NCBI RefSeq assembly: GCF_015553625.1
Contig: NZ_JADNGY010000006.1
Coordinates: 2,288 to 66,287, forward strand
Reading direction: 5' to 3'
From: Streptococcus australis
GTDB taxonomy: Bacteria > Bacillota > Bacilli > Lactobacillales > Streptococcaceae
DNA: 64,000 nucleotides
Of this stretch, positions 6,383 through 15,835 are shown piece after piece. The stretch's first letter is position 1. Each line of letters begins with the position of its first letter. The notes beneath the pieces were generated by a model. The model saw only the letters and a program-made list of their open reading frames with translations, had not been told where the DNA came from and made no database searches. A program made the position numbers and the translations under genes.

Positions 6383-7654
6383 TCACCTTTTCTTGAGTTG
6401 ATCAATCTTCTCTTTTGTCGCCCCTAGGGCTCGCTCGTATTTGCCATTTTCATTGGGAGTGAAATAAGAGACCCCCTTAAGCTTGTCTGGTAGGTAGTCC
6501 TGTTGGACCCAATTGCCAGGATAATTGTGAGGGTACTTGTAGTCTTGGGCATTTCCCAAGGTCTTGCTTCCAGCATAATGACCGTCACGGAGGTGGCGAG
6601 GGATAGGAAGATTGCCCGATTTCCGGAGATCAGACAAGGCCTTATCCATGGCGACGTAGGCCGAGTTGGACTTAGGCGAAAGTGCCAGGTCAATGACGAT
6701 GTTGGCGATGAGGATGCGGGCTTCGGGAAAGCCGATGCGCTCCGCTGCCTGAAGGGCTGTCACCGTATGGATCTGTGCATCTGGATTGGCCAGGCCGATA
6801 TCTTCGTAGGCAATGACCGTCAAGCGACGGGCTAAGCTAGGGAGATCGCCCGCTTCAATCAAGCGTGCGGCGTAGTGGAGACTAGCATCGACATCGGATC
6901 CGCGGATGGACTTTTGCAGAGCAGAGAGGACATCGTAGTGGCCGTCTCCATCCTTGTCCATGGTGATATAGCTGCGCTGGAGGCTGTTTTCCATGATGTC
7001 GAGACTGATGTGGCGAACGCCATCCTCCCCTTCCTTGGTAGAGAGAACAGCCAAATCGAGAGAATTATAGGCAGAACGCAGGTCTCCATTGGTCGAAGTG
7101 GCGATGAAATCCAAGGCTTCCTCATCGAGGGTAACAGGGAAGTCAAAGCCCCGCTCAGGGTCGCTCAGTGCCAACTGGATCGCCTCTTTGACCTGCTCAT
7201 TGGTCAAGGGTTCCAGCTCAAAGATCTGCACCCTACTGCGAATGGCAGGCGTCACGGAAAAGAAAGGATTTTCGGTTGTAGCGCCGATCATGATGACCAG
7301 ACCGCTCTCCAATAAAGGCAGGAGAAAATCTTGTTTGGTCTTGTCCAAGCGATGAATCTCGTCCAAGAGCAGGACTAGACCACCTGAAAACTTAGCTTCC
7401 TCTGCAATCTCTTGCAGGCGTTTTTTACTGTCGACAGTTGCATTGAAGGTCCGAAAGGCATACTTGGTCGTGCCTGCGATGGCAGAAGCAATACTGGTCT
7501 TGCCAATCCCTGGTGGGCCAAAGAGAATCATGGACGAGAGACGATTGGCCTCCACCATGCGGCGGATGATTTTCCCTGGGCCGACCAGGTGTTCTTGTCC
7601 GATGACCTGATCAATGGTTTTGGGGCGCATGCGCAGGGCGAGATTGTCCGGCAT
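6383..7654 (-). CDS. rarA: Replication-associated recombination protein A
   Basis: A 423-residue AAA+ ATPase of the RarA/MgsA/WRNIP1 family, acting at stalled replication forks with SSB. Walker A (GPPGIGKTS) lies near residue 45, Walker B/DExx (LLLDEIHR) near residue 97, sensor 1 (IGATTENP) near residue 124 and an arginine finger (IRSR) near residue 139. The C-terminal MgsA tetramerisation domain contains DGHYAGSKTLG. Length is normal. It is transcribed convergently with nothing and divergently from the DUF3013 gene. Confidence 0.95.
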   Translation of the reverse strand: MPDNLALRMRPKTIDQVIGQEHLVGPGKIIRRMVEANRLSSMILFGPPGIGKTSIASAIAGTTKYAFRTFNATVDSKKRLQEIAEEAKFSGGLVLLLDEIHRLDKTKQDFLLPLLESGLVIMIGATTENPFFSVTPAIRSRVQIFELEPLTNEQVKEAIQLALSDPERGFDFPVTLDEEALDFIATSTNGDLRSAYNSLDLAVLSTKEGEDGVRHISLDIMENSLQRSYITMDKDGDGHYDVLSALQKSIRGSDVDASLHYAARLIEAGDLPSLARRLTVIAYEDIGLANPDAQIHTVTALQAAERIGFPEARILIANIVIDLALSPKSNSAYVAMDKALSDLRKSGNLPIPRHLRDGHYAGSKTLGNAQDYKYPHNYPGNWVQQDYLPDKLKGVSYFTPNENGKYERALGATKEKIDQLKKR

Positions 7655-7768
7655 GAGGGTCTCCTTTCTAGCTTTGTCTCCTTTAAAAGAGGCAGTTTTT
7701 ATGGTAAGATTGTAGTAACTATTGTATCATATTCCGCTCTAAGAGTGGGAAATTAGAAAGAGGACATG

Positions 7769-8239
7769 ATGTCTAAATATGGATTTTTGGATGTTTTAGA
7801 AGAGGAAATGGAAAAGGTCTTTCCCTTTGACTTTGAGATCAATTGGGATAAGAAGAATCATGCGGTAGAAGTGGCTTTTCTCTTAGAAGTACAAAACACA
7901 GGAGGGGTTGCCTTGGTCGATGAGTCGGGGGAAGAGTCTGACGAGGATATCTTCTTTGAAGAAGCCGTCATCTTCTACAATCCAGCCAAGTCGCATGTGG
8001 AAGAAGATGCCTATTTAACAGCCCTTCCGTATGAGCCGAAAAAAGGCTTGTCTCGGGAGTTTCTAGCTTATTTTGCGACCTTCCTAAAGGATACAGCCGA
8101 GCTGGCCTTGGATGACCTCATGGATTTCTTAGCAGACGAAGAAGCAGAGAGCTTTGAGATCGTCTGGAACCAAGAAGTTTTTGAAGAAGGAAAAGTTGGA
8201 TTGGAAGAAGGAAAATTTTACCCTTACCCGAGGTATTAG
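7769..8239 (+). CDS. DUF3013 family protein
   Basis: About 156 residues, strongly acidic (many Glu/Asp clusters), of the DUF3013 family found in streptococci and lactococci; function unknown. Two adjacent ATG codons (7766 and 7769) could start it. I prefer 7769 because the GAAAGAGG site is too close to 7766. It is divergent from rarA and followed by an unrelated small gene. Confidence 0.8.
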   Translation: MSKYGFLDVLEEEMEKVFPFDFEINWDKKNHAVEVAFLLEVQNTGGVALVDESGEESDEDIFFEEAVIFYNPAKSHVEEDAYLTALPYEPKKGLSREFLAYFATFLKDTAELALDDLMDFLADEEAESFEIVWNQEVFEEGKVGLEEGKFYPYPRY

Positions 8240-8294
8240 AAAAGATTCTAAGTGGACATTTTTAAATAATGAATTCAAGGAGAAGGGGGAGACT

Positions 8295-8837
8295 ATGCTA
8301 GAAAAAGTCAAACAGTTTTTCAGGAGAAGGTCAGCTAAAACTGAGCCGTCAGTTGATATTCTTCCCCGCAATCGCTTTGCGGACCTAGATTTCGAGCGAG
8401 TATTGAAGTCTGGAACTCGTCGACTTGTCGATGAGGAGGGGCGCTATGCAGAAGATGGTACAGTCACAGAACTTGAATTTCCTGAAGACTTTGCGGAATT
8501 TGAATTTCTAGTTGGTTTTAATACGGAGGAAGAAGAGCAGTTTCAGCAACTATTAGCTAGTTTGAATAGTTTTGACAATGCCATTCAGTCCCATTTGGAA
8601 AGTGAGATGCAACAACCTATCCCTCAGTATGCCAAGAATCTCGGTTATACTCAGAAGAGGTGGGAGAAAACCTTTTGCTTCCATCCTTGGATATTAAGCG
8701 GTGAGGAAAACCCGCCTAATCTTCGCTATGTTGCAGATTATGTAAACGATGAGTTTACGGTTTATTTTGCGAAAAGACATGGCAGATGGCTGGCGTACTG
8801 GGATGCAGAGTGCCAAAAAGTAATCGAAGAAAGCTAG
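8295..8837 (+). CDS. Uncharacterised acidic protein
   Basis: A 180-residue protein that I do not recognise. The frame is open from 8154 inside the previous gene, but the start with an AGAAGGGGGAG site is ATG 8295. The N-terminus is basic (KVKQFFRRR), followed by an acidic middle and a C-terminal region rich in aromatic residues (WEKTFCFHPWIL, YFAKRHGRWLAYWD). No signal peptide or membrane segment is seen. Immunity proteins can look like this, but there is no firm basis for that call. Confidence 0.65.
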   Translation: MLEKVKQFFRRRSAKTEPSVDILPRNRFADLDFERVLKSGTRRLVDEEGRYAEDGTVTELEFPEDFAEFEFLVGFNTEEEEQFQQLLASLNSFDNAIQSHLESEMQQPIPQYAKNLGYTQKRWEKTFCFHPWILSGEENPPNLRYVADYVNDEFTVYFAKRHGRWLAYWDAECQKVIEES

Positions 8838-8886
8838 CTCGTATTTTCCTAGAGAGTAATTGTTATCATAGAAAAGAGTAAATATC

Positions 8887-9321
8887 ATGGAATTATTGGA
8901 TAGCAGAATGGATTTCCAAGGTTGCAAGATTGCCTTGATTTGTGGGGATAAGGTCTTGACTATCTTACGTGATGACAAGGACGATATCCCTTGTCCCAAC
9001 ATGTGGGAGTTGCCAGGTGGTGGTCGTGAAGGAAACGAAAGCCCTTTCGAGTGCGCAGCGCGTGAAGTTTATGAGGAATTGGGAATTCATTTAGATGAAG
9101 ACTGTCTGCTTTGGAGCAAGATTTATCCTAGCGTAATCTTTAAAGACAAGCAATCGGTCTTTATGGTTGGTCAGCTAAGACAAGAACAATTTGACAATAT
9201 TACCTTTGGGAATGAAGGACAGGCCTATAAACTGATGCCTATTGAGGAATTTTTGAAGTCTAAACAGGCAGTGCCTCAGCTACAGGGGAGATTGAGGGAT
9301 TATTTGGAGGAAGGTTTATGA
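8887..9321 (+). CDS. Nudix hydrolase
   Basis: A 144-residue protein with a complete Nudix box at about residues 41-64 (GGGREGNESPFECAAREV then YEELGI), including the REVYEE metal-binding glutamates. Such enzymes hydrolyse nucleoside diphosphate derivatives, and the substrate cannot be read from the sequence. Its last codons overlap the start of the GNAT gene by four bases, suggesting translational coupling. Confidence 0.88.
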   Translation: MELLDSRMDFQGCKIALICGDKVLTILRDDKDDIPCPNMWELPGGGREGNESPFECAAREVYEELGIHLDEDCLLWSKIYPSVIFKDKQSVFMVGQLRQEQFDNITFGNEGQAYKLMPIEEFLKSKQAVPQLQGRLRDYLEEGL

Positions 9322-9791
9322 TAACACTTGTTCGAGCGGGAGCAGAGGATTTAGAAACTATTATTGCAATTCAGAGAGCTAGCTTTAAGGCTGTTTATGA
9401 AAAATACCATGATGAATATGACCCTTATCTCGAGGACCGCGAACGAATCAAATGGAAACTAGTCGAACGTCCCAATAGCTATTACTACTTTGTAAAAGAA
9501 GATGAAGAAAACATCGGATTTTTACGAGTTCAGACCAATGCCGAGTTAACGGAAGCTTGGTTGGGGACCGCAGCGATTCTGCCTCCGTATCAGGGAAAAG
9601 GGTATGGATCTGAAGGATTGCGCTTACTAGAAGAGGAATTTTCAACTGTTAGACAATGGGACTTGTGTACGGTGTTACAGGATGCAGGCATGGTTGCGTT
9701 CTACGAGAAGAATGGCTACCATCAAACCCATATCGAGCCTGAAAAAGAAGGCATGGATATGGTCTACATGAAAAAATTGATAGAGAAATAG
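9318..9791 (+). CDS. GNAT family N-acetyltransferase
   Basis: A 157-residue protein with the GNAT fold. The acetyl-CoA binding motif A is visible as LPPYQGKGYGSEGLRLLEEE (about residues 91-110), followed by FYEKNGY (about 136-142). The substrate is unknown. It overlaps the Nudix gene (ATGA) and forms a two-gene unit with it. Confidence 0.87.
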   Translation: MITLVRAGAEDLETIIAIQRASFKAVYEKYHDEYDPYLEDRERIKWKLVERPNSYYYFVKEDEENIGFLRVQTNAELTEAWLGTAAILPPYQGKGYGSEGLRLLEEEFSTVRQWDLCTVLQDAGMVAFYEKNGYHQTHIEPEKEGMDMVYMKKLIEK

Positions 9792-9796
9792 AAAGG

Positions 9797-9828
9797 ACGG
9801 TTCAGTTAAATTTTTAAACTGAACCCGC
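9797..9828. terminator. Inverted repeat after the Nudix-GNAT unit
   Basis: CGGTTCAGTT and AAACTGAACC form a stem around an AT-rich loop. It lacks a strong T-tract, so termination strength is uncertain. Confidence 0.5.
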
Positions 9829-9928
9829 CCTAAACACGGTGCCAAAAAGATAAACTTCTCTTAGACACAAACGTCTTCAGAGAGTTTCCTATTTTGGCTT
9901 TGTGTTTTACGGGCTTGGTATCTTAATA

Positions 9929-10879
9929 ATGGAAACATGGCAAGAGTTAAAAGTTACAGTCAAGCGTGAGGGAGAGGAGTTGGTCTCCAATCTCTTGATT
10001 GAGTTAGGTGCCCAGGGTGTTGCGATTGAAGACAGTATGGACTATGTGGGCAACGTCGATCGCTTTGGTGAGATTTTCCCTGAGGTCGAGCAACAAGAAG
10101 AAATTGTGGTGACAGCCTACTATCCTGAAACGGTTGATGTGGTAGCGGTTGAAGCGGACTTGCAGGCTCGCTTAGCAGAATTGACGGATTTTATGGACTT
10201 AGGAGAAGTCAAGATTGGTACTACTGCCTTGGCTGAGGAAGACTGGGCGGATAATTGGAAAAAGTACTATGAACCAGCTCGTATCACTCATGACTTGACC
10301 ATCGTGCCGTCATGGACGGACTATGAGGCGACTGCGGGAGAAAAGATTATCAAGTTAGATCCAGGTATGGCCTTTGGAACTGGGACCCACCCAACAACCA
10401 AGATGAGTCTTTTTGCCTTGGAGCAGGTTCTTCGTGGTGGCGAAACAGTGCTAGATGTGGGGACTGGTTCAGGAGTTCTTTCTATTGCTAGCTCACTTCT
10501 GGGTGCCAAGGAAATCTTTGCCTATGATCTAGATGATGTGGCAGTTCGCGTCGCTCAGGAGAATATTGAACTCAACCCTGGCATGGAAAATATCCATGTG
10601 GCGCCAGGCGATTTGCTCAAGGGGGTGGAGATTGAAACAGATGTCATCGTGGCCAATATCTTGGCGGATATCCTCATTCATCTGACAGATGATGCTTATC
10701 GCTTGGTCAAGGATGAAGGTTACCTGATCATGAGTGGCATTATCAGGGACAAGTGGGACATGGTCCGTGAGTCGGCGGAAGCAGCTGGATTTTTCCTTGA
10801 AACCCACATGATTCAAGGGGAATGGAATGCCTGCGTCTTCAAGAAGACCAAGGATGTCTCAGGTGTGATTGGAGGCTAG
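9929..10879 (+). CDS. prmA: Ribosomal protein L11 methyltransferase
   Basis: A 316-residue class I methyltransferase that trimethylates ribosomal protein L11. An N-terminal substrate-recognition domain (about 1-90) is followed by the catalytic domain with SAM motif [13 protein letters not shown] (about residue 173) and VANILADIL (about 240). The start at 9929 (METWQELKV) matches the family; the open frame extends nine codons upstream without support. The ribosome binding site is weak. rsmE follows after one base pair of spacing, a pairing common in Firmicutes. Confidence 0.93.
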   Translation: METWQELKVTVKREGEELVSNLLIELGAQGVAIEDSMDYVGNVDRFGEIFPEVEQQEEIVVTAYYPETVDVVAVEADLQARLAELTDFMDLGEVKIGTTALAEEDWADNWKKYYEPARITHDLTIVPSWTDYEATAGEKIIKLDPGMAFGTGTHPTTKMSLFALEQVLRGGETVLDVGTGSGVLSIASSLLGAKEIFAYDLDDVAVRVAQENIELNPGMENIHVAPGDLLKGVEIETDVIVANILADILIHLTDDAYRLVKDEGYLIMSGIIRDKWDMVRESAEAAGFFLETHMIQGEWNACVFKKTKDVSGVIGG

Positions 10880-10880
10880 C

Positions 10881-11630
10881 ATGCAGCAGTATTTTGTCAA
10901 AGGTCTTGCCACATCACCTGTCACCATCGAGGACAAGGAGACCAGCAAGCACATGTTTCAGGTTATGCGCCTGAAAGAAGATGATGAGGTCGCTTTAGTC
11001 TTTGATGATGGGATCAAGCGTTTGGCGCGCGTGGTCAATGTGGAGGCTCGTCAGTTGGAGCTAACCAAAGAATTAGCTGACAATGTGGAACTACCTATTC
11101 AAGTGACCATCGCTTCAGGCTTTCCCAAGGGAGACAAGCTGGAGTTTATCACTCAAAAAGTAACAGAGCTAGGTGCTAGTCAAATTTGGGCCTTTCCTGC
11201 CGATTGGTCAGTTGCCAAGTGGGATGGCAAGAAATTGGGTAAAAAGGTTGAAAAACTAGAAAAAATCGCCCTTGGAGCAGCAGAGCAAAGCAAGCGGAAT
11301 CTTGTTCCAAGCATTACCCTTTTTGAGAAAAAGGCAGACTTTCTAGCCCAACTCGACCAGTTTGACCGCATCGTGGTGGCCTATGAAGAGTCGGCCAAAG
11401 AAGGCGAAAGCGCTGCTCTTGTACAAGCTGTAAGTGGTCTTAAAAAAGGGAGCAAGGTTCTCTTTATCTTTGGTCCAGAAGGTGGTCTTTCACCTGCTGA
11501 AATTGAAAGTTTTGAAGCTAAAGGAGCAGTCCTTGCAGGCCTTGGCCCTCGGATTCTCCGTGCAGAAACCGCCCCACTCTATGCCCTTAGCGCAGTGAGT
11601 GTTGTTACAGAATTAATGAAAAACGCGTGA
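10881..11630 (+). CDS. rsmE: 16S rRNA (uracil-1498-N3)-methyltransferase
   Basis: A 249-residue SPOUT-class enzyme that methylates U1498 of 16S rRNA. The C-terminal knot shows FIFGPEGGLSPAEIE and LGPRILRAETAPL. The start ATG 10881 has a GGAGG site lying in the end of prmA. The stop codon lies inside the terminator stem. Confidence 0.93.
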   Translation: MQQYFVKGLATSPVTIEDKETSKHMFQVMRLKEDDEVALVFDDGIKRLARVVNVEARQLELTKELADNVELPIQVTIASGFPKGDKLEFITQKVTELGASQIWAFPADWSVAKWDGKKLGKKVEKLEKIALGAAEQSKRNLVPSITLFEKKADFLAQLDQFDRIVVAYEESAKEGESAALVQAVSGLKKGSKVLFIFGPEGGLSPAEIESFEAKGAVLAGLGPRILRAETAPLYALSAVSVVTELMKNA

Positions 11631-11655
11631 AGGTAGATCTTCACGCGTTTCTTCT
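11621..11655 (+). terminator. Terminator of prmA-rsmE
   Basis: AAACGCGTGAAG and CTTCACGCGTTT form a perfect 12-bp stem overlapping the rsmE stop, followed by a modest T-rich stretch. The remaining gap up to 11881 is AT-rich; I see no gene or certain promoter in it. Confidence 0.75.
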
Positions 11656-11881
11656 ATATCTTATTTTATTCAGAATTTATTCGTTTTCTTATTTTTTATA
11701 TATTACAAATTAATGGATTTTTTATAAAAAATGGAGTATTTGTATAAAAAAGGAGCCTACGTTTGGGATTTCTGGCTGATAGTGCTGGAAAGCTCCTCAA
11801 ATAGCATGAAAGTCAATCGGACTAGTTTTCATATAGAGCTAAAAGTGATAGAATAGAAGGCAAGAAAGTGGAGAAAACTAG

Positions 11882-14101
11882 ATGCCGAAAGAAGAACCTT
11901 TAACAGGGGGCCAGGTTATTGCCCTTACCAAAAAATACTTGTCGGGAGAGGATGTTGCATTTGTAGAAAAAGCTCTCCTTTATGCAGTCGACTGCCATAG
12001 TGGGCAATTCCGTAAATCAGGTGAACCCTATATCATCCACCCTATTCAAGTTGCCGGCATTTTGGCAAAATTGAAGTTGGATGCTGTGACGGTTGCCTGT
12101 GGTTTTTTGCACGACGTTGTCGAGGATACAAACGCGACCCTGGATGATTTAGAACGTGAATTTGGGCACGATGTCCGAGTGATTGTTGATGGAGTGACCA
12201 AGCTCGGGAAGGTCAAATACAAGTCCCATGAAGAGCAGCTGGCAGAGAACCACCGCAAGATGCTCATGGCCATGTCTCAGGATATCCGTGTCATCTTGGT
12301 CAAGCTAGCAGACCGCTTGCACAACATGCGGACTTTGAAGCATTTACGCAAGGACAAGCAAGAACGGATTTCCCAGGAAACCATGGAAATCTATGCGCCG
12401 CTAGCCCACCGTCTCGGGATTTCCAGCGTCAAGTGGGAATTGGAAGATCTATCCTTCCGTTATCTGAATGAAGTCGAGTTCTATAAAATTTCCCATATGA
12501 TGAAGGAGAAGCGTCGCGAGCGGGAAGCCTTGGTAGAAGAAGTTGTCCAAAAGATCGAGTCCTATGCAGCAGAACGCCACCTCTATGGGAAAATCTATGG
12601 TCGTCCTAAGCATATCTACTCCATCTACCGCAAGATGCAGGATAAGAAGAAACGCTTTGATGAAATCTATGATTTGATTGCCATTCGCTGTATCCTGGAA
12701 TCACCGAGCGATGTCTATGCCATGCTGGGCTATATCCACGAGTTGTGGAAGCCTATGCCAGGCCGTTTCAAGGACTACATCGCCAATCGGAAGGCCAATG
12801 GTTACCAGTCCATCCATACCACTGTTTACGGACCAAAAGGTCCCATCGAGTTCCAGATCCGTACCAAGGAAATGCACGAGGTTGCTGAGTACGGGGTTGC
12901 GGCACACTGGGCTTATAAGAAAGGAATCAAGGGCCAAGTCAATAGCAAAGAATCGGCTATTGGGATGAACTGGATCAAGGAGATGATGGAACTCCAAGAC
13001 CAGGCGGATGATGCCAAAGAATTTGTCGATACGGTCAAAGAAAACTATCTAGCCGAAGAGATTTATGTCTTTACCCCAGATGGAGCGGTTCGTTCTCTTC
13101 CAAAGGATTCTGGACCGATTGACTTTGCCTATGAGATTCATACCAAGATCGGGGAAAAAGCGACTGGTGCCAAGGTTAATGGCCGTATGGTTCCTTTGAC
13201 TACCAAGCTAAAAACGGGTGACCAGGTTGAAATCATCACCAATCCAAATTCATTTGGACCAAGTCGTGACTGGCTCAATATCGTCAAGACCAGCAAGGCC
13301 CGCAATAAGATCCGCCAATTCTTTAAGAACCAAGACAAGGAACTCTCGATCAACCGTGGACGAGAGTTGCTCATGGCCCAATTCCATGAGCATGATATGA
13401 TTGCCAACAAGTTCATGGATAAGAAGCACATGGACAAGGTCTTGCAAAAGACCAGCTACAAGACCGAAGAGGCCTTGTTTGCGGCCATCGGTTTTGGAGA
13501 AATCGGAGCCATCTCTGTCTTTAATCGTTTGACGGAGGAAGAGCGTCGAGAAGAGGAAAAGGCCAAGGCGCGTGCAGAAGCTGAGGAGCTGGTCAAAGGC
13601 GGCGAAGTCAAAGTTGAAAACAAAAAAGACACCCTCAAGGTCCGCCATGAAGGTGGCGTGGTCATCCAAGGGGCTTCTGGTCTCTTGATCCGGATTGCCA
13701 AGTGTTGCAATCCCGTCCCAGGAGATACAATTGTCGGTTACATTACCAAAGGACGTGGGGTTGCCATTCACCGTCAAGACTGTATGAACCTGCGGGCCCA
13801 AGACAACTACGAGCAACGCTTGATCGACGTCGAGTGGGAAGACAATAACACGACCAAGGACTACATCGCCCATATCGATATCTACGGCCTCAACCGTGCG
13901 GGCCTCCTCAACGATGTCCTACAAGTCTTGTCCAATACGGCTAAGATGATCTCAACCGTCAATGCCCAACCAACCAAAGATATGAAATTTGCCAATATCC
14001 ACATTTCCTTCGGGATTCCAAACCTGTCTATGTTGACAACGGTTGTGGATAAGATTAAGAGTGTGCCGGAGGTGTACTCTGTTAAGCGTACCAACGGCTA
14101 G
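11882..14101 (+). CDS. relA: Bifunctional (p)ppGpp synthetase/hydrolase
   Basis: A 739-residue long RelA/SpoT homologue (Rel). In order: an HD hydrolase domain with HDVVEDT (about residue 76), a synthetase domain with the KHIYSIYRKM block (about 243), a TGS domain (YVFTPDGAVRSLP, about 396), a zinc-finger-like region with IRIAKCCNPVPGD (about 605) and a C-terminal ACT domain. Both catalytic centres look intact, so it should make and degrade the alarmone. It is monocistronic in appearance, with no gene close upstream. Confidence 0.96.
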   Translation: MPKEEPLTGGQVIALTKKYLSGEDVAFVEKALLYAVDCHSGQFRKSGEPYIIHPIQVAGILAKLKLDAVTVACGFLHDVVEDTNATLDDLEREFGHDVRVIVDGVTKLGKVKYKSHEEQLAENHRKMLMAMSQDIRVILVKLADRLHNMRTLKHLRKDKQERISQETMEIYAPLAHRLGISSVKWELEDLSFRYLNEVEFYKISHMMKEKRREREALVEEVVQKIESYAAERHLYGKIYGRPKHIYSIYRKMQDKKKRFDEIYDLIAIRCILESPSDVYAMLGYIHELWKPMPGRFKDYIANRKANGYQSIHTTVYGPKGPIEFQIRTKEMHEVAEYGVAAHWAYKKGIKGQVNSKESAIGMNWIKEMMELQDQADDAKEFVDTVKENYLAEEIYVFTPDGAVRSLPKDSGPIDFAYEIHTKIGEKATGAKVNGRMVPLTTKLKTGDQVEIITNPNSFGPSRDWLNIVKTSKARNKIRQFFKNQDKELSINRGRELLMAQFHEHDMIANKFMDKKHMDKVLQKTSYKTEEALFAAIGFGEIGAISVFNRLTEEERREEEKAKARAEAEELVKGGEVKVENKKDTLKVRHEGGVVIQGASGLLIRIAKCCNPVPGDTIVGYITKGRGVAIHRQDCMNLRAQDNYEQRLIDVEWEDNNTTKDYIAHIDIYGLNRAGLLNDVLQVLSNTAKMISTVNAQPTKDMKFANIHISFGIPNLSMLTTVVDKIKSVPEVYSVKRTNG

Positions 14102-14103
14102 TC

Positions 14104-14201
14104 GGCTGCTCAGTTATCTTTTATTGCTTCGTTAGCTCGCCTCGCCGTACTCCAGTACTGTCTTCGTCTCGCTGCCTTGCCCTAAAAGCAACTGAACAGC
14201 C
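14104..14201. repeat. Imperfect inverted-repeat element after relA
   Basis: GGCTGCTCAGTT at 14104-14115 pairs with AACTGAACAGCC at 14190-14201 (one mismatch). The interior is itself largely self-complementary, around a TACTCCAGTA centre. It may act as a terminator for relA or be a small repeat unit. The rest of the gap to dtd shows nothing. Confidence 0.5.
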
Positions 14202-14304
14202 TTTGGTTTTCGGATAGTCTGCCTGCTTTTCATCGCCTTGTTTGAAGTCGATGTTCTTTGAAGCTTAGTGGTGAGCCCAATAGATTGTATAATAGGATAA
14301 TAAG

Positions 14305-14748
14305 ATGAAATTAGTAATTCAACGGGTCAAAAGGGCCTCGGTTTCTATTGACGGTCAAGTTTATAGTCAGATTCAAGAAGGACTTCTTCTCTTGGTGGGA
14401 GTGGGGCCTGAGGATGACCAGAAGGATTTGGAGTATGCGGTGCGCAAGGTCACCCAAATGCGGATTTTCTCGGATGAAGAAGGGAAGATGAACTTATCTG
14501 TCAAGGATATTCAAGGAGAAATCCTCTCGATTTCTCAATTTACCCTCTTTGCCCAGACAAAAAAAGGCAATCGTCCAGCCTTTATCGGGGCAGCCAATCC
14601 AGAGATGGCCAGCCAGCTCTATGATGATTTTAATGATTTGTTAGAAAAGGAAGTCCCTGTCAAACGAGGGGTCTTCGCTGCAGATATGGCAATTGAACTC
14701 ATCAATGATGGCCCAGTGACCATCATCCTCGATACGAAAAATCCATAA
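14305..14748 (+). CDS. dtd: D-aminoacyl-tRNA deacylase
   Basis: A 147-residue protein that hydrolyses D-aminoacyl-tRNA and also mischarged glycyl-tRNA(Ala). Family signatures are SQFTLFAQT (about residues 77-85) and NDGPVT near the C-terminus, plus MKLVIQRV at the start. Length is typical. It lies downstream of relA as in many Firmicutes, but 200 bp away. Confidence 0.94.
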   Translation: MKLVIQRVKRASVSIDGQVYSQIQEGLLLLVGVGPEDDQKDLEYAVRKVTQMRIFSDEEGKMNLSVKDIQGEILSISQFTLFAQTKKGNRPAFIGAANPEMASQLYDDFNDLLEKEVPVKRGVFAADMAIELINDGPVTIILDTKNP

Positions 14749-14867
14749 AAAAACAAGCCCTTGATTAAAAGGCATGTTTGAATGTAGACAAATTACTTTT
14801 TACTTAGGATAGCTGGATAATTTTTCAAAAAAATTCTTATATTACTCTGGATTGTCAAAGTAAATCC

Positions 14868-15005
14868 GAAACTTTCCGCTGTGAGAAAAATGCTTGAAAC
14901 ATTGTTGTTTCAAGCATTCGGGAGTTTTGAAACCTTAGGTTCAAAACTAAGTCATGGAACTTCGTAGAAGTTCGCTGACGTCCGTACTCACCTAAGGAAA
15001 GTTTC
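14868..15005. repeat. MITE-like hairpin element (138 bp)
   Basis: Perfect 10-bp terminal inverted repeats GAAACTTTCC and GGAAAGTTTC enclose several nested stems: AATGCTTGAAACA/TGTTTCAAGCATT, GTTTTGAA/TTCAAAAC and ACTTC/GAAGT. A fragment with the same right end (CACCTAAGGAAAGT) recurs near 16902. It codes for nothing. This accounts for most of the gap 14749-15041. Confidence 0.6.
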
Positions 15006-15029
15006 TAGGAATACTATTTCTTCAATCTG

Positions 15030-15057
15030 ACATGCCCTTTATCAAAGGGCATGTTTT
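15030..15057 (+). terminator. Terminator at the convergent end of dtd and the Mn regulator
   Basis: ACATGCCCTTT and AAAGGGCATGT flank a three-base loop and are followed by T residues on the plus strand. The stem overlaps the last codons of the minus-strand regulator gene. Confidence 0.7.
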
Positions 15058-15695
15058 TCTATGTAAAGTTGTTGGGCAATCAGATGATTGATTTGGATGT
15101 CTTGGTCTTTGATCTGGAGATGATAGAGGCCGGTGTAATCATCATAGCCTTTGAAGAGAATGACATCTCCAATGGTCAGCTGGATCTGGTCTAAAAAATT
15201 CAGCAATTCAAAGCTATCCTGGACTCTTCGCAAACGATAGGTTCCCGGTTCGCTGACATCACTCAAACGGTCCTGGTAAGCCTCGATGAGAAGTTTTCCT
15301 TTGGGTGGAATGGTTCCTCCATGGGGGCAGGTTTTGGGAGTGTCTAACATCTGGTCAAGTTTATCGATAAAGCGGTCGGAGACAGTATGTTCGAGCACTT
15401 CAGCCTCTTCATGGACTTCTTCAGTCGTATAGCCCAGTTTTTTGAGCAAGAACACTTCAATCAAGCGGTGCTTGCGAAAGAGATCGGAAACCGTTTGGAG
15501 GCCGAGCTTGGTTAGCAGATAGCCGTGGGTCTTGTCCTTGATGAGGAGATTCTCCGAGATCATGCGTTTGACCATCTCAGTCACGGCTGGAGGCGAAACC
15601 TGCATCCGGGCCGCAATCTCTTTGTTACTAATTTTTTCATGTTGCGTGCCGATTTCATAGATGCACTTGAGGTAATCTTCTTTATTTGGTGTCAT
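15042..15695 (-). CDS. scaR: DtxR/MntR-family manganese-dependent repressor (ScaR/PsaR type)
   Basis: A 217-residue metalloregulator. An N-terminal winged helix (about 1-70, with the recognition helix near SPPAVTEMVKRM) is followed by a metal-binding and dimerisation domain (HEEAEVLEHTVSD, TCPHGGTIP) and a C-terminal SH3-like FeoA domain. In oral streptococci this family (ScaR, SloR, PsaR, FimR) represses the manganese transporter when Mn is sufficient. The cognate transporter fimCBA is 2-5 kb downstream, with a palindromic operator in front (20104-20129). Confidence 0.9.
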   Translation of the reverse strand: MTPNKEDYLKCIYEIGTQHEKISNKEIAARMQVSPPAVTEMVKRMISENLLIKDKTHGYLLTKLGLQTVSDLFRKHRLIEVFLLKKLGYTTEEVHEEAEVLEHTVSDRFIDKLDQMLDTPKTCPHGGTIPPKGKLLIEAYQDRLSDVSEPGTYRLRRVQDSFELLNFLDQIQLTIGDVILFKGYDDYTGLYHLQIKDQDIQINHLIAQQLYIEKHAL

Positions 15696-15835
15696 AGGGT
15701 CCTCTTTTCTTCGCTTCTTCTAGTATATCAAAAAAAGCGCGAAATGGCTTGGCCAGTGGATAGGAATTGTCTGGGAGGGAGAAAGATGATAGTATAGAAG
15801 CATAAACCGAGAACAATATGGAAAGGAGGGTGCAA

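Noticed and set aside
13250-13873. Long antisense frame over relA (207 codons)
   Set aside because: It is a codon-bias shadow of relA with no start signals; similar antisense frames over leuS, prmA and rarA were rejected for the same reason.
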